Shown here in pieces: positions 52,626-61,383 of a stretch of 64,000 nt of DNA. Origin of the DNA: Pseudodesulfovibrio sp. (GTDB taxonomy: Bacteria; Desulfobacterota; Desulfovibrionia; Desulfovibrionales; Desulfovibrionaceae); contig JADGEX010000001.1 of assembly GCA_016744135.1 (NCBI GenBank), forward strand, positions 1,437,029 to 1,501,028, in the 5' to 3' direction. The position numbers were made by a program, and so were the translations under genes. Every line of letters begins with the position of its first letter. Position 1 is the first letter of the stretch. The notes below the pieces were generated by a model. That model was not told where the DNA came from and searched no databases. It worked only from the letters and a program-made list of their open reading frames with translations.

Positions 52626-53891
52626 ATGTCCCAGGATACTTTCAAAAAAGCACTCGCCGTCGGTCGTCCGCCGAACGTCGTTCAAAATTTCCCAGGTTCC
52701 CAGGCACTGCTTGTCAGTGGCAAGGTCATTGATCGTGCCATGACTGCCAAAGGCGGCGCCATGACCATCGCAGCAAACGGCCGCAACATCTTCATTATCG
52801 AAGGCGCTCTCAAAGCAGCCCAGCGTGCCAACGCTGCCATCATCATTGAAATCGCACGTTCCGAAGCCACATACTGCCCCACCACCTTGTGGAACATTGC
52901 ACGCAGAGTCGATTATCTGTGTAACAAGCTCGGCATTACCATCCCGGTAGCCGTGCACGCAGACCACTATTTCATTAAATCATGGGATGGCGTGGCCGAG
53001 GCCAAAGCGGAAATCCCATCGGTATTCGATGCAGGCATCACTTCCATCGCCATCGATGCCTCACACATGACTGACGACCTCAACCTTCTTGCCAACCTCG
53101 TTGTTGCGCCAACTATCCCGACATGGGCCGGTTACGAAACGGAGATCGGTGAGATTAAAGGCGAATTTGGCCTGTCCAGTCCGGTGGAAGCCAAGTTTTT
53201 GTGCCAAGGACTCAATGCCCACAATTTTTGCCCTGACTGGATCGCTCTCAACAACGGCACCACCCACGGCATTGAGGCATCTGGTGAAGGAATTCAGGTC
53301 GATCTGACCGCTAAAATCCATGAAACGCTTAAACCGTATGGCACCTCCGGTGCACAGCACGGTACTTCCGGCAATGATTCTGCTCGCCTGCGCGAAATTG
53401 CAGCACAGACAGCCACCACCAAAGCCAACGTGGCCACAGCCCTTCAGATGATCGGTTGGGGAGTGAAGGTCAATGAATTCGGCAATGCCATCATGGACGG
53501 CGATCACTTTGCCAAGGTGACCGGTACAGGCGTGGATGATGCATTGTGGGATGAGATGGTCGCATACGCTGACGACAACGGCATTTCTGGCGGCAACTAC
53601 AAGAAGCTCAATCTCGTCTTCGAACGCCGCTGGCAGGGCCAAAGTCAGGCAATACGTCAACGCATGGCAGACAATGTGGAAGGATTCGTCTACGACCTTC
53701 TGGTCAACGTTTTCAACGCACAGGACACTGCTCCGATTGCATACGACCTGATCCTTGAAGCAGGCTCCTACGACCTCGGCCCCAAAGCCAAACAATTTGA
53801 AGATCCTGCCGAATGGACCGAGGAAAAAATCAAGGCCATGGCTGCCTCGATTGACACCGACAAAGGTCCCGAAGGCGACTTCGACGACTAA
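52626..53891 (+). CDS. Class II fructose-bisphosphate aldolase-type enzyme
   Basis: 421 residues; AGGAGG before the ATG at 52626 decides the start. The TIM-barrel has VAVHADHYFIKSWDG with the HxDH zinc/catalytic residues of class II aldolases, SIAIDASHM, and GTSGAQHGTSG in place of the usual HGGSG loop. It is longer than the E. coli-type FbaA (about 360), and similar long versions are known from Desulfovibrio. It probably makes or splits fructose-1,6-bisphosphate in glycolysis/gluconeogenesis; specificity for tagatose- or sedoheptulose-bisphosphate is not excluded. A terminator follows. Confidence 0.85.
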   Translation: MSQDTFKKALAVGRPPNVVQNFPGSQALLVSGKVIDRAMTAKGGAMTIAANGRNIFIIEGALKAAQRANAAIIIEIARSEATYCPTTLWNIARRVDYLCNKLGITIPVAVHADHYFIKSWDGVAEAKAEIPSVFDAGITSIAIDASHMTDDLNLLANLVVAPTIPTWAGYETEIGEIKGEFGLSSPVEAKFLCQGLNAHNFCPDWIALNNGTTHGIEASGEGIQVDLTAKIHETLKPYGTSGAQHGTSGNDSARLREIAAQTATTKANVATALQMIGWGVKVNEFGNAIMDGDHFAKVTGTGVDDALWDEMVAYADDNGISGGNYKKLNLVFERRWQGQSQAIRQRMADNVEGFVYDLLVNVFNAQDTAPIAYDLILEAGSYDLGPKAKQFEDPAEWTEEKIKAMAASIDTDKGPEGDFDD

Positions 53892-53915
53892 CCTCTAGAG
53901 GCATCGCACACTATG

Positions 53916-53948
53916 GCCCGCATTGGTTTATACTAATGCGGGCTTTTT
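53916..53948 (+). terminator. Terminator of the aldolase gene
   Basis: GCCCGCATT / AATGCGGGC with a 10-base loop, then TTTTT. Confidence 0.9.
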
Positions 53949-53962
53949 ATGTGTATTCACTA

Positions 53963-54739
53963 TCACTGATTAAGACTTCTGGAAGGATGAAATGCATTAT
54001 CCGGATTCTTCACCCCATATGTTTTTAACAAATCGGCATACGCAGGGCTATCGAAGAACTTTGCCAACGCCTTAGACAACTTTTTGGACAGAGCACGATG
54101 TCCAGGTTTGCGGCTCAATGCTACATAATAGTAATTTGGAATAATTGGTAAAGAAGGAACAATTTCTTCTTCAAAACCATGCTTATTAATTAATTCCCGA
54201 GTTGAGGTAAGATAATTAGCAAAAACATCAATCCGGCCAGCTTCAAGACTGCTGAAGGCCGCCCCAAAGGAAGTAAAAGAGGTTACTATAGGCGTGCCGC
54301 TTTCTTCAAACCACCGACTCCAATCCTCACCATGCATAATTCCAAGCCGTAATGACTTTGAGAATCGCCCTTGATAAGAAAAATCACTGTCCGGCTTGAC
54401 CCAAAAAACAATCGTTTCCTGACTCAATGGAGTATCCACAAAATGCAATACTGATCCCCGGCGGGTTGTTGATGCCAGATCAAAAACACCGTCCGTCAAT
54501 GAATCTTCAGCCATCTGAGTCGCACGTTTCCAGGGAAACGGTATAAATTCTATTGCATATCCGAGCTCACTCGCCACACGACGAAAAATGTCAGCATCAA
54601 TCCCCGTCAACTCGCCCTTAACCCACTGATAATGTCCGGCCCAATCCTTATTTTCCACGCTGATAACAAGCACCTGCTCTGCACAAGCAAAATTTGCCAT
54701 CAATAACAGGGAAAAAACAGCATATGCCAATCGTATCAT
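53963..54739 (-). CDS. Orphan SBP_bac_3-like protein, tandem copy 2
   Basis: 258 residues from the ATG at 54739, which shares its A with the stop of the upstream paralogue (TAATG) and has AAGGAAGAG upstream. Signal peptide IRLAYAVFSLLLMANFACA. The mature protein starts VLVISVENKDWAGHYQWVKG, then ELTGIDADIFRRVASELGY, and MHGEDWSRWFEESGTP. It is clearly paralogous to the gene at 54739-55533. No transporter partner. Confidence 0.85.
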   Translation of the reverse strand: MIRLAYAVFSLLLMANFACAEQVLVISVENKDWAGHYQWVKGELTGIDADIFRRVASELGYAIEFIPFPWKRATQMAEDSLTDGVFDLASTTRRGSVLHFVDTPLSQETIVFWVKPDSDFSYQGRFSKSLRLGIMHGEDWSRWFEESGTPIVTSFTSFGAAFSSLEAGRIDVFANYLTSTRELINKHGFEEEIVPSLPIIPNYYYVALSRKPGHRALSKKLSKALAKFFDSPAYADLLKTYGVKNPDNAFHPSRSLNQ

Positions 54740-55533
54740 TATCGAACTCTTCCTTCTTTGGACTTCAGCCAAGGGCGAATATCAACGCCACCGTATTGCT
54801 CCAGCAAACGATCATATTCAGCACTCTTGTAAAAGACTTTCAGAGCATCAGAAAATGTCTTGGCCAGTTGGATATGTTCTCCTTTCTGTGTAAAGGCAAT
54901 GGAGTAAGATAGTCCATGAAGCATTGGCTCAGAAGGTTCCACCTTACCCACAAATCCCAACCTACGAACCTGATCCTGTGTAGGGGCTAGATACCCACCA
55001 AATGCATCAATTCTCCCTGCAATCAAACTGTTAAAAACAGCTTGATAGGAATAAAAAACCTCTACAGTAGGCATGCCTTCGCGGGCGAATCTGTCGCTCC
55101 AGTCTGAACCATGCATCAGCCCTATCCTCATGGAAGAATCAAACGCCCCGGAATAGTGAAAAGAACTTCCTCTTTTCACCCAAAACACTGTCGATTCCAT
55201 GGAAATTGGTGTGCTGACATAAGAAAGAAACTCTTTCCTTTGAGCTGTTGGAGCCAAATCGAGAACCCCGTCAATCGACTTTTCTTTTGCCATAAGCATA
55301 ACCCTTGGCCACGGCAGGGGCATGAAAACAATCGAATATCCCAATTTATTCGCAACCGTACGAAGCACGTCGGCATCAATACCAACCAATGCTCCGTTCG
55401 CCCATTGATAATGTCCTGCCCAATCACGGTCATCCACACCAAACGCAAGAGGTTGTCCTGCATTGGCCGAAATACCCGTCAACAGCACAACAAAAAAGAC
55501 GCAATACACAATACGAACCAACAAGAAATTCAT
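54739..55533 (-). CDS. Orphan SBP_bac_3-like protein, tandem copy 1
   Basis: 264 residues from the ATG at 55533 (GGAAGGG upstream), signal peptide LLVRIVYCVFFVVLLTGISANA. VDDRDWAGHYQWANGALVGI and GLMHGSDWSDRFAREGMPTV parallel the next gene. The DWAGHYQW motif, shared by both copies, is not typical of amino-acid binding proteins and probably marks a specific ligand site. The tandem arrangement with a TAATG overlap shows a recent local duplication expressed as one unit. Confidence 0.85.
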   Translation of the reverse strand: MNFLLVRIVYCVFFVVLLTGISANAGQPLAFGVDDRDWAGHYQWANGALVGIDADVLRTVANKLGYSIVFMPLPWPRVMLMAKEKSIDGVLDLAPTAQRKEFLSYVSTPISMESTVFWVKRGSSFHYSGAFDSSMRIGLMHGSDWSDRFAREGMPTVEVFYSYQAVFNSLIAGRIDAFGGYLAPTQDQVRRLGFVGKVEPSEPMLHGLSYSIAFTQKGEHIQLAKTFSDALKVFYKSAEYDRLLEQYGGVDIRPWLKSKEGRVR

Positions 55534-55632
55534 CAACTCAGCCCTTCCCATTTGAGGTATAAGTATTGCCCTCATAGTTAACAAAAAGACAAAGGTCATA
55601 CTATTAGAATAGCTGCCTCTTCTGCAAACAAA

Positions 55633-55658
55633 AGACCCCGCCGTTTCCGACGAGGTCT
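55633..55658 (-). terminator. Terminator of ychF
   Basis: On the minus strand, AGACCTCGTCG GAAA CGGCGGGGTCT (11 pairs, with G-T) and then TTTTG. A GNRA loop closes it. Confidence 0.85.
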
Positions 55659-55701
55659 CAACTATTAAAGAATATCTGTAATGATATCAGGCGAGGCAGT
55701 G

Positions 55702-56799
55702 CTATACGTTAAACAGGAAATGCGTCACATCCCCGTCCTTCATCACGTAGTCTTTACCTTCAACACGCAATACGCCTTCGCTCCGGCATTTGGCCTCGGA
55801 ACCATGTTCTACAAAATGATCGTAACTGGCAATTTCAGCGCGAATAAATCCCCGTTCAAAATCAGTATGAATAACACCGGCAGCCTGAGGGGCTTTATCG
55901 CCCTCATGAATAGTCCAAGCACGGACCTCCTTCACGCCTGCCGTAAAATAACTGATCAATCCAAGCGAATGAAACCCTGTGCGGATAATCTGATGCAGAC
56001 CGGATTCTTCGATGCCGTAGGACTCAAGAAATTCTTGGTAGTCCTCGTCTTCAAGGCCAACCAATTCTTCTTCCATCCGGGCAGAAATTTTAACGAACTC
56101 GGCGCCACGTTCTTCTGCCAACGCACGGACCGACTTCACATATTCATTGTCCTCGACAACGCCTTCTTCGTCCACGTTTGCGCAATAAATAACATTCTTG
56201 GCCGTAATCAAATGCAATTCCACCAACAACTCCTCCAAGGACTTGCTTTCACTGTCAAAGGTGCTGACAGGTTGAACTTCATCCATATGAGCGAGTAACT
56301 TCTTGGCGACCTCAATCTTCGGAGCCAACGCCTTGTCACCCTTAAGTTGCTTTTCCATGCGTTCAAGCCGGCTTTCCAAAACCTGAACATCAGCCAGGAT
56401 CAGCTCGGTTTCGATAACTTCTATGTCGCGCAACGGATCAACAGAATTGGCGACATGAATTACGTCATCATCGTCAAAACACCGAACCACATGCAAAATA
56501 GCCTGAGTCTCGCGAATATTGCCAAGGAACTTATTGCCAAGGCCTTCGCCTTTGCTGGCACCAGCCACCAGCCCAGCGATATCCACAAAATCCACAGTAG
56601 AACTTTGGACTCGTTGCGGCTTGACCAAATCGGACAAGACTTCAAGGCGACTGTCCGGGACCGGCACTACAGCCTTGTTCGGCTCGATGGTACAAAAAGC
56701 GTAGTTTGCGCTTTCGGCATTCTGAGCTTTGGTGAGTGCATTGAACAGAGTAGATTTGCCGACATTGGGCAGGCCGACGATACCGATACTAAGTGACAT
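55702..56799 (-). CDS. ychF: Redox-regulated ATPase/GTPase YchF (Obg family)
   Basis: 365 residues, full family length. G1 is GLPNVGKST; the Obg/YchF-specific NYAFCTIEPN and G3 DIAGLVAGASKGEGLGNKFL follow, and the TGS-like C-terminus ends GDVTHFLFNV. In place of NKxD it has NVDEEGV, which gives the ATP preference of YchF. It binds ribosomes and takes part in stress response. AGGAG lies 5 bases before the ATG. Single gene with its own terminator. Confidence 0.96.
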   Translation of the reverse strand: MSLSIGIVGLPNVGKSTLFNALTKAQNAESANYAFCTIEPNKAVVPVPDSRLEVLSDLVKPQRVQSSTVDFVDIAGLVAGASKGEGLGNKFLGNIRETQAILHVVRCFDDDDVIHVANSVDPLRDIEVIETELILADVQVLESRLERMEKQLKGDKALAPKIEVAKKLLAHMDEVQPVSTFDSESKSLEELLVELHLITAKNVIYCANVDEEGVVEDNEYVKSVRALAEERGAEFVKISARMEEELVGLEDEDYQEFLESYGIEESGLHQIIRTGFHSLGLISYFTAGVKEVRAWTIHEGDKAPQAAGVIHTDFERGFIRAEIASYDHFVEHGSEAKCRSEGVLRVEGKDYVMKDGDVTHFLFNV

Positions 56800-56925
56800 G
56801 GAAACTCCTGAAAAAAAGAATTGCCGAAATTATGTCTCGGCGAGGCGACTCAGTACCTTCCTTCACTCCAGGATGCAAGCTTATATTAGTGGGACCTCCC
56901 GGAAAAACCCGCGTCACAAACAAAA

Positions 56926-56947
56926 AAACCCGCCGATCAGCGGGTTT
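56926..56947 (-). terminator. Terminator of the sugar-phosphate operon
   Basis: AAACCCGC / GCGGGTTT with loop CGATCA, with T- and A-runs on both sides; usable by the minus-strand operon and by opposing transcripts. Confidence 0.85.
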
Positions 56948-56959
56948 TTGAAATCCGTA

Positions 56960-59900
56960 CTATGCAGAACGAGACCGTCTGGCCTCCACTGTCATACCGG
57001 GCTTGAGCTTATACGGTTTGCCAAAGATTTCCACAGGAACGACCTTGTCACCCTTGTGATAGGCGGTCATATTTACACGATCCGGCTCAATTACAAGATC
57101 AAACCAAATGGATCGCCAGATGAAGCTAAAACGCATTTCCCCCCAATGCGCAGGCAGTTCAGGATCAACCCGCATGGGCGAACTTGACATGTTGAGTCCG
57201 GCGAAATCCTGTTTAAGCACTTCGAGCGTTCCGGCCATCACACCGGTATGAACACCTTCAATGGTTGTCCCTCCCTGTGTGTCGCGGATATCACTTTCCA
57301 TAGCCTCCATGAACCAATCCCATGATATTTCACTGGAATAGATATAGCGAGAAATAACCGCGTGCACAACCTTGGACAGTGTCGACCCGTGACTTGTACG
57401 CTGTTCGTAAAAGTCATAATTATCCTTGAGCAGCTTGAGTGGGTCCTCCACTTTGTGTCCAAGCTGATTGAGAATCCGCGCCACTTCTTCAGGCTCAAGG
57501 ATATACCATGTCATCAACGTATCAGCCTGCTTGGCTACCTTGTAATGATCAGGGTTATCCCCTTCCGCTTTAAGGATGCGGTCCATTCGGTGGATGGAAT
57601 AGAACCTTTTACGATACCCTTCCCAATCCAGTTCATCCAACCCCATATACCCTTCGAACTGACTAATGATGCCGTCCTCGGTCATAATGACATTGAGTTG
57701 AGTAGTCATAGCCCGCCACTTGGCAATGTCCTCGTCGGTCAAACCAATTTTGACAACCATTTTCTCCCGCACCTTGAGCGGCAGTTGTTCCAATATTTCA
57801 AGCGATTTTTCCAAAAGCCAAACAACTAGGATATTTGTGTACGCATTGTCACGCACGCCCTGCTCATCACTTCCGGGCAAAGCCTCATGAAACTCATCAG
57901 GTCCCATGATTCCTTCAATATGGTACTTACTCGTGCTTTCCTCAAAAGTTGCAATACCGCCCCAAAACCGGGCAATATCAAGCATCATTTCAGCGCCATA
58001 ATCCGTCAGGAACCGCTTGTCATTCGTACAGGATATATATCGCCATGTATTGACGAAGACAGCAATGGAGACATGTCGCTGGCGTCGGGAAAGGTCCGGC
58101 CCCCAATCCTTCGATTCAGGGTTGTAATGGACTTCCTGCGTTTCCTCGGAACCATCATCTGCGGTCTGCCATGGATACATCGCACCAGTATACCCATTTT
58201 CCTTGGCGTATTCACGGGCCGCGTCAAGTCGGTTGTATCGGTACAAAAGAAGAGCCTTGGATATTTCCGGGAAATTCGCGTCATAAAACGGCTGTATATA
58301 AACTTCGTCCCAGAAAATATGACCTCTATATGCCTCACCGTGCAACCCTCGAGCAGGCATACCGGCATCACGATCGACGTTATGAGGACTGGCCGTAACC
58401 AGAAGATGGAAAATATGCAGTCGGAGCACACGCTGAACAAACCGGTCACCGGTCACGCGTATATCTGCCTTCTGCCACAACGCCTTCCAACTCTTGGCAT
58501 GCGGACCAAAAACACCCTTGAATGTCTTGGCACCCTTCAGCCCGTCGAGACACATCTCCTTGAGATTCCCCGGTTCGCGATCAAGCGAAGTCCGCACATA
58601 CACGAACTTCTCCAAAGAATACCGGTGATTTTCATGCACAAAGACTTGCATTTCCTCGGAAATCTTAGCCCGATCCTGAAGAACATCCTTGCGTACATCC
58701 AATGGTTTGCCATCTTCCATGACCCGCGACTTGGCCGCCATGACGACTTGATATCGCGAATGAGATGTCTCGGTATGCAGGAATATGCCATCACCAGCCT
58801 TACCACCGCCCACACGATTCAAATGCAAGGTGTTGAGGCTGGAATACCGAGCCACACCGTCGTTCTTTACATTGCCGTCCAAAGAGCAACGAACCGTGGC
58901 TTTTGCCGAATAGTTGAGCGGTGTAAAATCAAATTTGAGAGCCAACAGATGAGGATCAGCCATGGAGGCCACGCGACGAGACGAGATACGAGAAATCCGG
59001 CCCACTTGGTCTTTGACCACCAAATGCCGCTCCATGACACCTTCACGCATGTTCAGCCGATGCGCGTAACTCAAAATTTCCATGGACAACGGACTGACAA
59101 ACTCACCGGACCCGATTTTAAAAGACACGGGCAACCAGTTCGGACAATTAACAAAATCATTATTCCAGATTTCACGGCCCTGCACTTCGCTCGGCGTCTT
59201 GTTAAACACACCGGAAATGTAAGTGCCTGGATAAAAATAATAAGACGAACATTCACACTCATATGCACCGCGTGTACCGAGATAACCATTCCCCACGGTA
59301 GTCAGTGTTTCACGCAGCTTTTCGTCGCCCGGATCGAAACCATGGTAACTGAGATACCACTCATCCGTGGCCATGCCACTTTCAAACCAATCCAGCAAAT
59401 CGTCCACAGTGATTTCACCAAGGTCTGAGACAACCCAGTCCGCGCCAAACCGTTTAAGCATCTCACCCTGAATATTTCGGGCCACGCCAAGCGTCATGCC
59501 GAAATTCCCTTTGCATCCGGCCTGCACACCGGAAATAGCATCTTCAACCACCACACATTCACCTGGATTCAGACCCATATTCTTGGCGGCAGTCACAAAA
59601 ATATCTGGTTCAGGCTTGCCCTTCAGCCCTTGATCTGCCGAGACTACACCATCAACAACAGTTTCAAAAACATCCTCTAACCCAGCCAAACCAAGTACTA
59701 ACTTCCCATTTCGACTGGATGTGGCAAGCCCCACGCGAACACCCTGTTGCTTGAGATTCTCAATGAGGTCTACAGACGTTTGAAAAACTTCCGGCCCTTG
59801 GTCCTTGAGAATTTTCTGAAACAGTTCGTTCTTCCTATTACCTATTCCGCACACGGAATCCAGACTCGGCGGGTCTTCCGGTGTCCCCGGCGCTAGCCGA

Positions 59901-60133
59901 ATATTCCGGGACTTGAGGAAACTCAACACGCCCTCGAATCGAGGTTTACCGTCAACGTAATTGTGATAATCCCCGGTCCGGTCAAACGGCTCAAAGGGAA
60001 TATTGGCTTGCTCGGCGTTTTGTTTCAAAAACTCGTTAAACGCAGTTTCCCACGCCTCGCCATGAATTCGTGCAGTCCGGGTGATAACCCCGTCCAGGTC
60101 GAAGACGACACCTTTTAGAGTGATTGCAGACAC
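56960..60133 (-). CDS. Beta-phosphoglucomutase / GH65 phosphorylase fusion
   Basis: 1057 residues; GTG start at 60133 chosen because AAGGAG sits 7 bases before it. Residues 1-about 240 are a HAD beta-phosphoglucomutase: FDLDGVITRTARIHGEAW (nucleophile and acid Asp), ATSSRNGK, and VVEDAISGVQAG. The rest is a glycoside hydrolase 65 phosphorylase: GHIFWDEVYIQPF, catalytic acid in GIMGPDEFHE, phosphate-binding KQADTLM and HGSTLSK. The GH65 half would phosphorolyse a glucosyl disaccharide such as trehalose, kojibiose or maltose to beta-glucose-1-phosphate, which the N-terminal half turns into glucose-6-phosphate. Substrate not decided. Confidence 0.92.
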   Translation of the reverse strand: MSAITLKGVVFDLDGVITRTARIHGEAWETAFNEFLKQNAEQANIPFEPFDRTGDYHNYVDGKPRFEGVLSFLKSRNIRLAPGTPEDPPSLDSVCGIGNRKNELFQKILKDQGPEVFQTSVDLIENLKQQGVRVGLATSSRNGKLVLGLAGLEDVFETVVDGVVSADQGLKGKPEPDIFVTAAKNMGLNPGECVVVEDAISGVQAGCKGNFGMTLGVARNIQGEMLKRFGADWVVSDLGEITVDDLLDWFESGMATDEWYLSYHGFDPGDEKLRETLTTVGNGYLGTRGAYECECSSYYFYPGTYISGVFNKTPSEVQGREIWNNDFVNCPNWLPVSFKIGSGEFVSPLSMEILSYAHRLNMREGVMERHLVVKDQVGRISRISSRRVASMADPHLLALKFDFTPLNYSAKATVRCSLDGNVKNDGVARYSSLNTLHLNRVGGGKAGDGIFLHTETSHSRYQVVMAAKSRVMEDGKPLDVRKDVLQDRAKISEEMQVFVHENHRYSLEKFVYVRTSLDREPGNLKEMCLDGLKGAKTFKGVFGPHAKSWKALWQKADIRVTGDRFVQRVLRLHIFHLLVTASPHNVDRDAGMPARGLHGEAYRGHIFWDEVYIQPFYDANFPEISKALLLYRYNRLDAAREYAKENGYTGAMYPWQTADDGSEETQEVHYNPESKDWGPDLSRRQRHVSIAVFVNTWRYISCTNDKRFLTDYGAEMMLDIARFWGGIATFEESTSKYHIEGIMGPDEFHEALPGSDEQGVRDNAYTNILVVWLLEKSLEILEQLPLKVREKMVVKIGLTDEDIAKWRAMTTQLNVIMTEDGIISQFEGYMGLDELDWEGYRKRFYSIHRMDRILKAEGDNPDHYKVAKQADTLMTWYILEPEEVARILNQLGHKVEDPLKLLKDNYDFYEQRTSHGSTLSKVVHAVISRYIYSSEISWDWFMEAMESDIRDTQGGTTIEGVHTGVMAGTLEVLKQDFAGLNMSSSPMRVDPELPAHWGEMRFSFIWRSIWFDLVIEPDRVNMTAYHKGDKVVPVEIFGKPYKLKPGMTVEARRSRSA

Positions 60134-60159
60134 GGATCGCTCCTTCAAAGCTGAGTTGT

Positions 60160-61371
60160 TTATCGCATAGCAGGGCTCATCGTGCCCAAAATGGTGACCA
60201 ACATATCCGGTTCGGGCACGATCAACGCACCACGAGTCAACCCGGTTATGCGTTTGGCCAATTCCTCGTTTTTTGTGACGTATATAGCTCGGACGTCGGA
60301 GGTCAGTTCCAGAGCGGCTTCCAGCATAGGGACATCCGAACCTGTATCCCCGCAGATAAGATGCGGTCCCCGATACATCTGGAGATCCAACTCGGAATTA
60401 AGAAATTTTACACCGTCACCTTTGTCAAAATCCTTGAGACCATCACCGGATGTTTCCACAGTGAGAATAATCTCCACATCCAGTCCGGTATCCTCGATAC
60501 GAAAGTTTTTCGACTCCGGGTCCAGCTCGGCAACCAGAACTTCAAGGATCTTGAAAAAAGCATCTGATTCGGCAGCATTAATCGACGTGCCGATATCCTG
60601 CCGAGCCACGGTAGATTGACCAAATTTAAATTGCAGACCGGAGCCGATATAGGTGAATTTCTGATATTCTGGTCGGTCTGTCAGTTCTGTTAAACGCGCA
60701 TTCAGACAGTCCATGGCCTCTTGTTTGGCTCTGGGAATAGGTAACCGGCGAATACGACCTTCCAAGTCCAGACACTCCCGTCCCTTGGATGCGGCGTAAT
60801 ACATCTCACTTTCCGGGTTGACGCTGATTTCAATCAACCCATCAAGTGGTGCAGAAGTCAGGATTACCGGCCTACGAGCATTATTTTGCGCAAACCGTGT
60901 CAGAAAAACGGAATTATAAATGGACTGAATTGACGTCAGATACCGTGCACAATAATTGTTGATAGTTCCGTCGCGATCAGTGATAAACGCGTTGAAATCA
61001 AGCCCGTGAAGCAACTCCCGACCAGCCTGCACGTATTCATCAAATCCGGAGTGAAAGTCCGAAAGAAACTCCAAAAAAGTTTCCTCCCCCTCTTCCAAAT
61101 AAAAAATATCCTTCCGCATTTCATTGATTTCATACTCCATATCGAGCGCAATGGTCCGCGTCCCATCCAACGACAAAATCTTTTTCCCATCCTCTTCAGG
61201 AACGGCTTCCAAAGATTCCAACGCATGACTCAAGGATGCCGCGGCCTCGTCCACCACACCGTTGCCATCCAGAAGTGATGCCACAGTCTTGAACCGCACC
61301 GTCCGGGTAGCGGCCATAAGATCATAGAAATCCTTAAGCGTTTTCAATGCAACAGGCGTGATATCCGGCAT
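60160..61371 (-). CDS. HAD-family sugar phosphatase (trehalose-phosphatase-like)
   Basis: 403 residues; AGAGGGG before the ATG at 61371. FITDRDGTINNY (about 128) is the HAD nucleophile motif DxD; IICGDTGSDVPML-like HLICGDTGSDVPMLE is the metal-binding motif IV. An N-terminal helical part of about 120 residues is extra to trehalose-6-phosphate phosphatases, and the cap is alpha/beta. It lies 26 bases upstream of the beta-PGM/GH65 gene, so the two enzymes probably act on the same sugar pool. Trehalose-6-phosphate or a related glycosyl phosphate is a likely substrate. Confidence 0.75.
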   Translation of the reverse strand: MPDITPVALKTLKDFYDLMAATRTVRFKTVASLLDGNGVVDEAAASLSHALESLEAVPEEDGKKILSLDGTRTIALDMEYEINEMRKDIFYLEEGEETFLEFLSDFHSGFDEYVQAGRELLHGLDFNAFITDRDGTINNYCARYLTSIQSIYNSVFLTRFAQNNARRPVILTSAPLDGLIEISVNPESEMYYAASKGRECLDLEGRIRRLPIPRAKQEAMDCLNARLTELTDRPEYQKFTYIGSGLQFKFGQSTVARQDIGTSINAAESDAFFKILEVLVAELDPESKNFRIEDTGLDVEIILTVETSGDGLKDFDKGDGVKFLNSELDLQMYRGPHLICGDTGSDVPMLEAALELTSDVRAIYVTKNEELAKRITGLTRGALIVPEPDMLVTILGTMSPAMR

Positions 61372-61383
61372 AAGCCATCCCCT

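Noticed and set aside
57887..59428. 513-codon open frame on the plus strand
   Set aside because: Antisense to the beta-PGM/GH65 fusion, whose catalytic motifs are intact.
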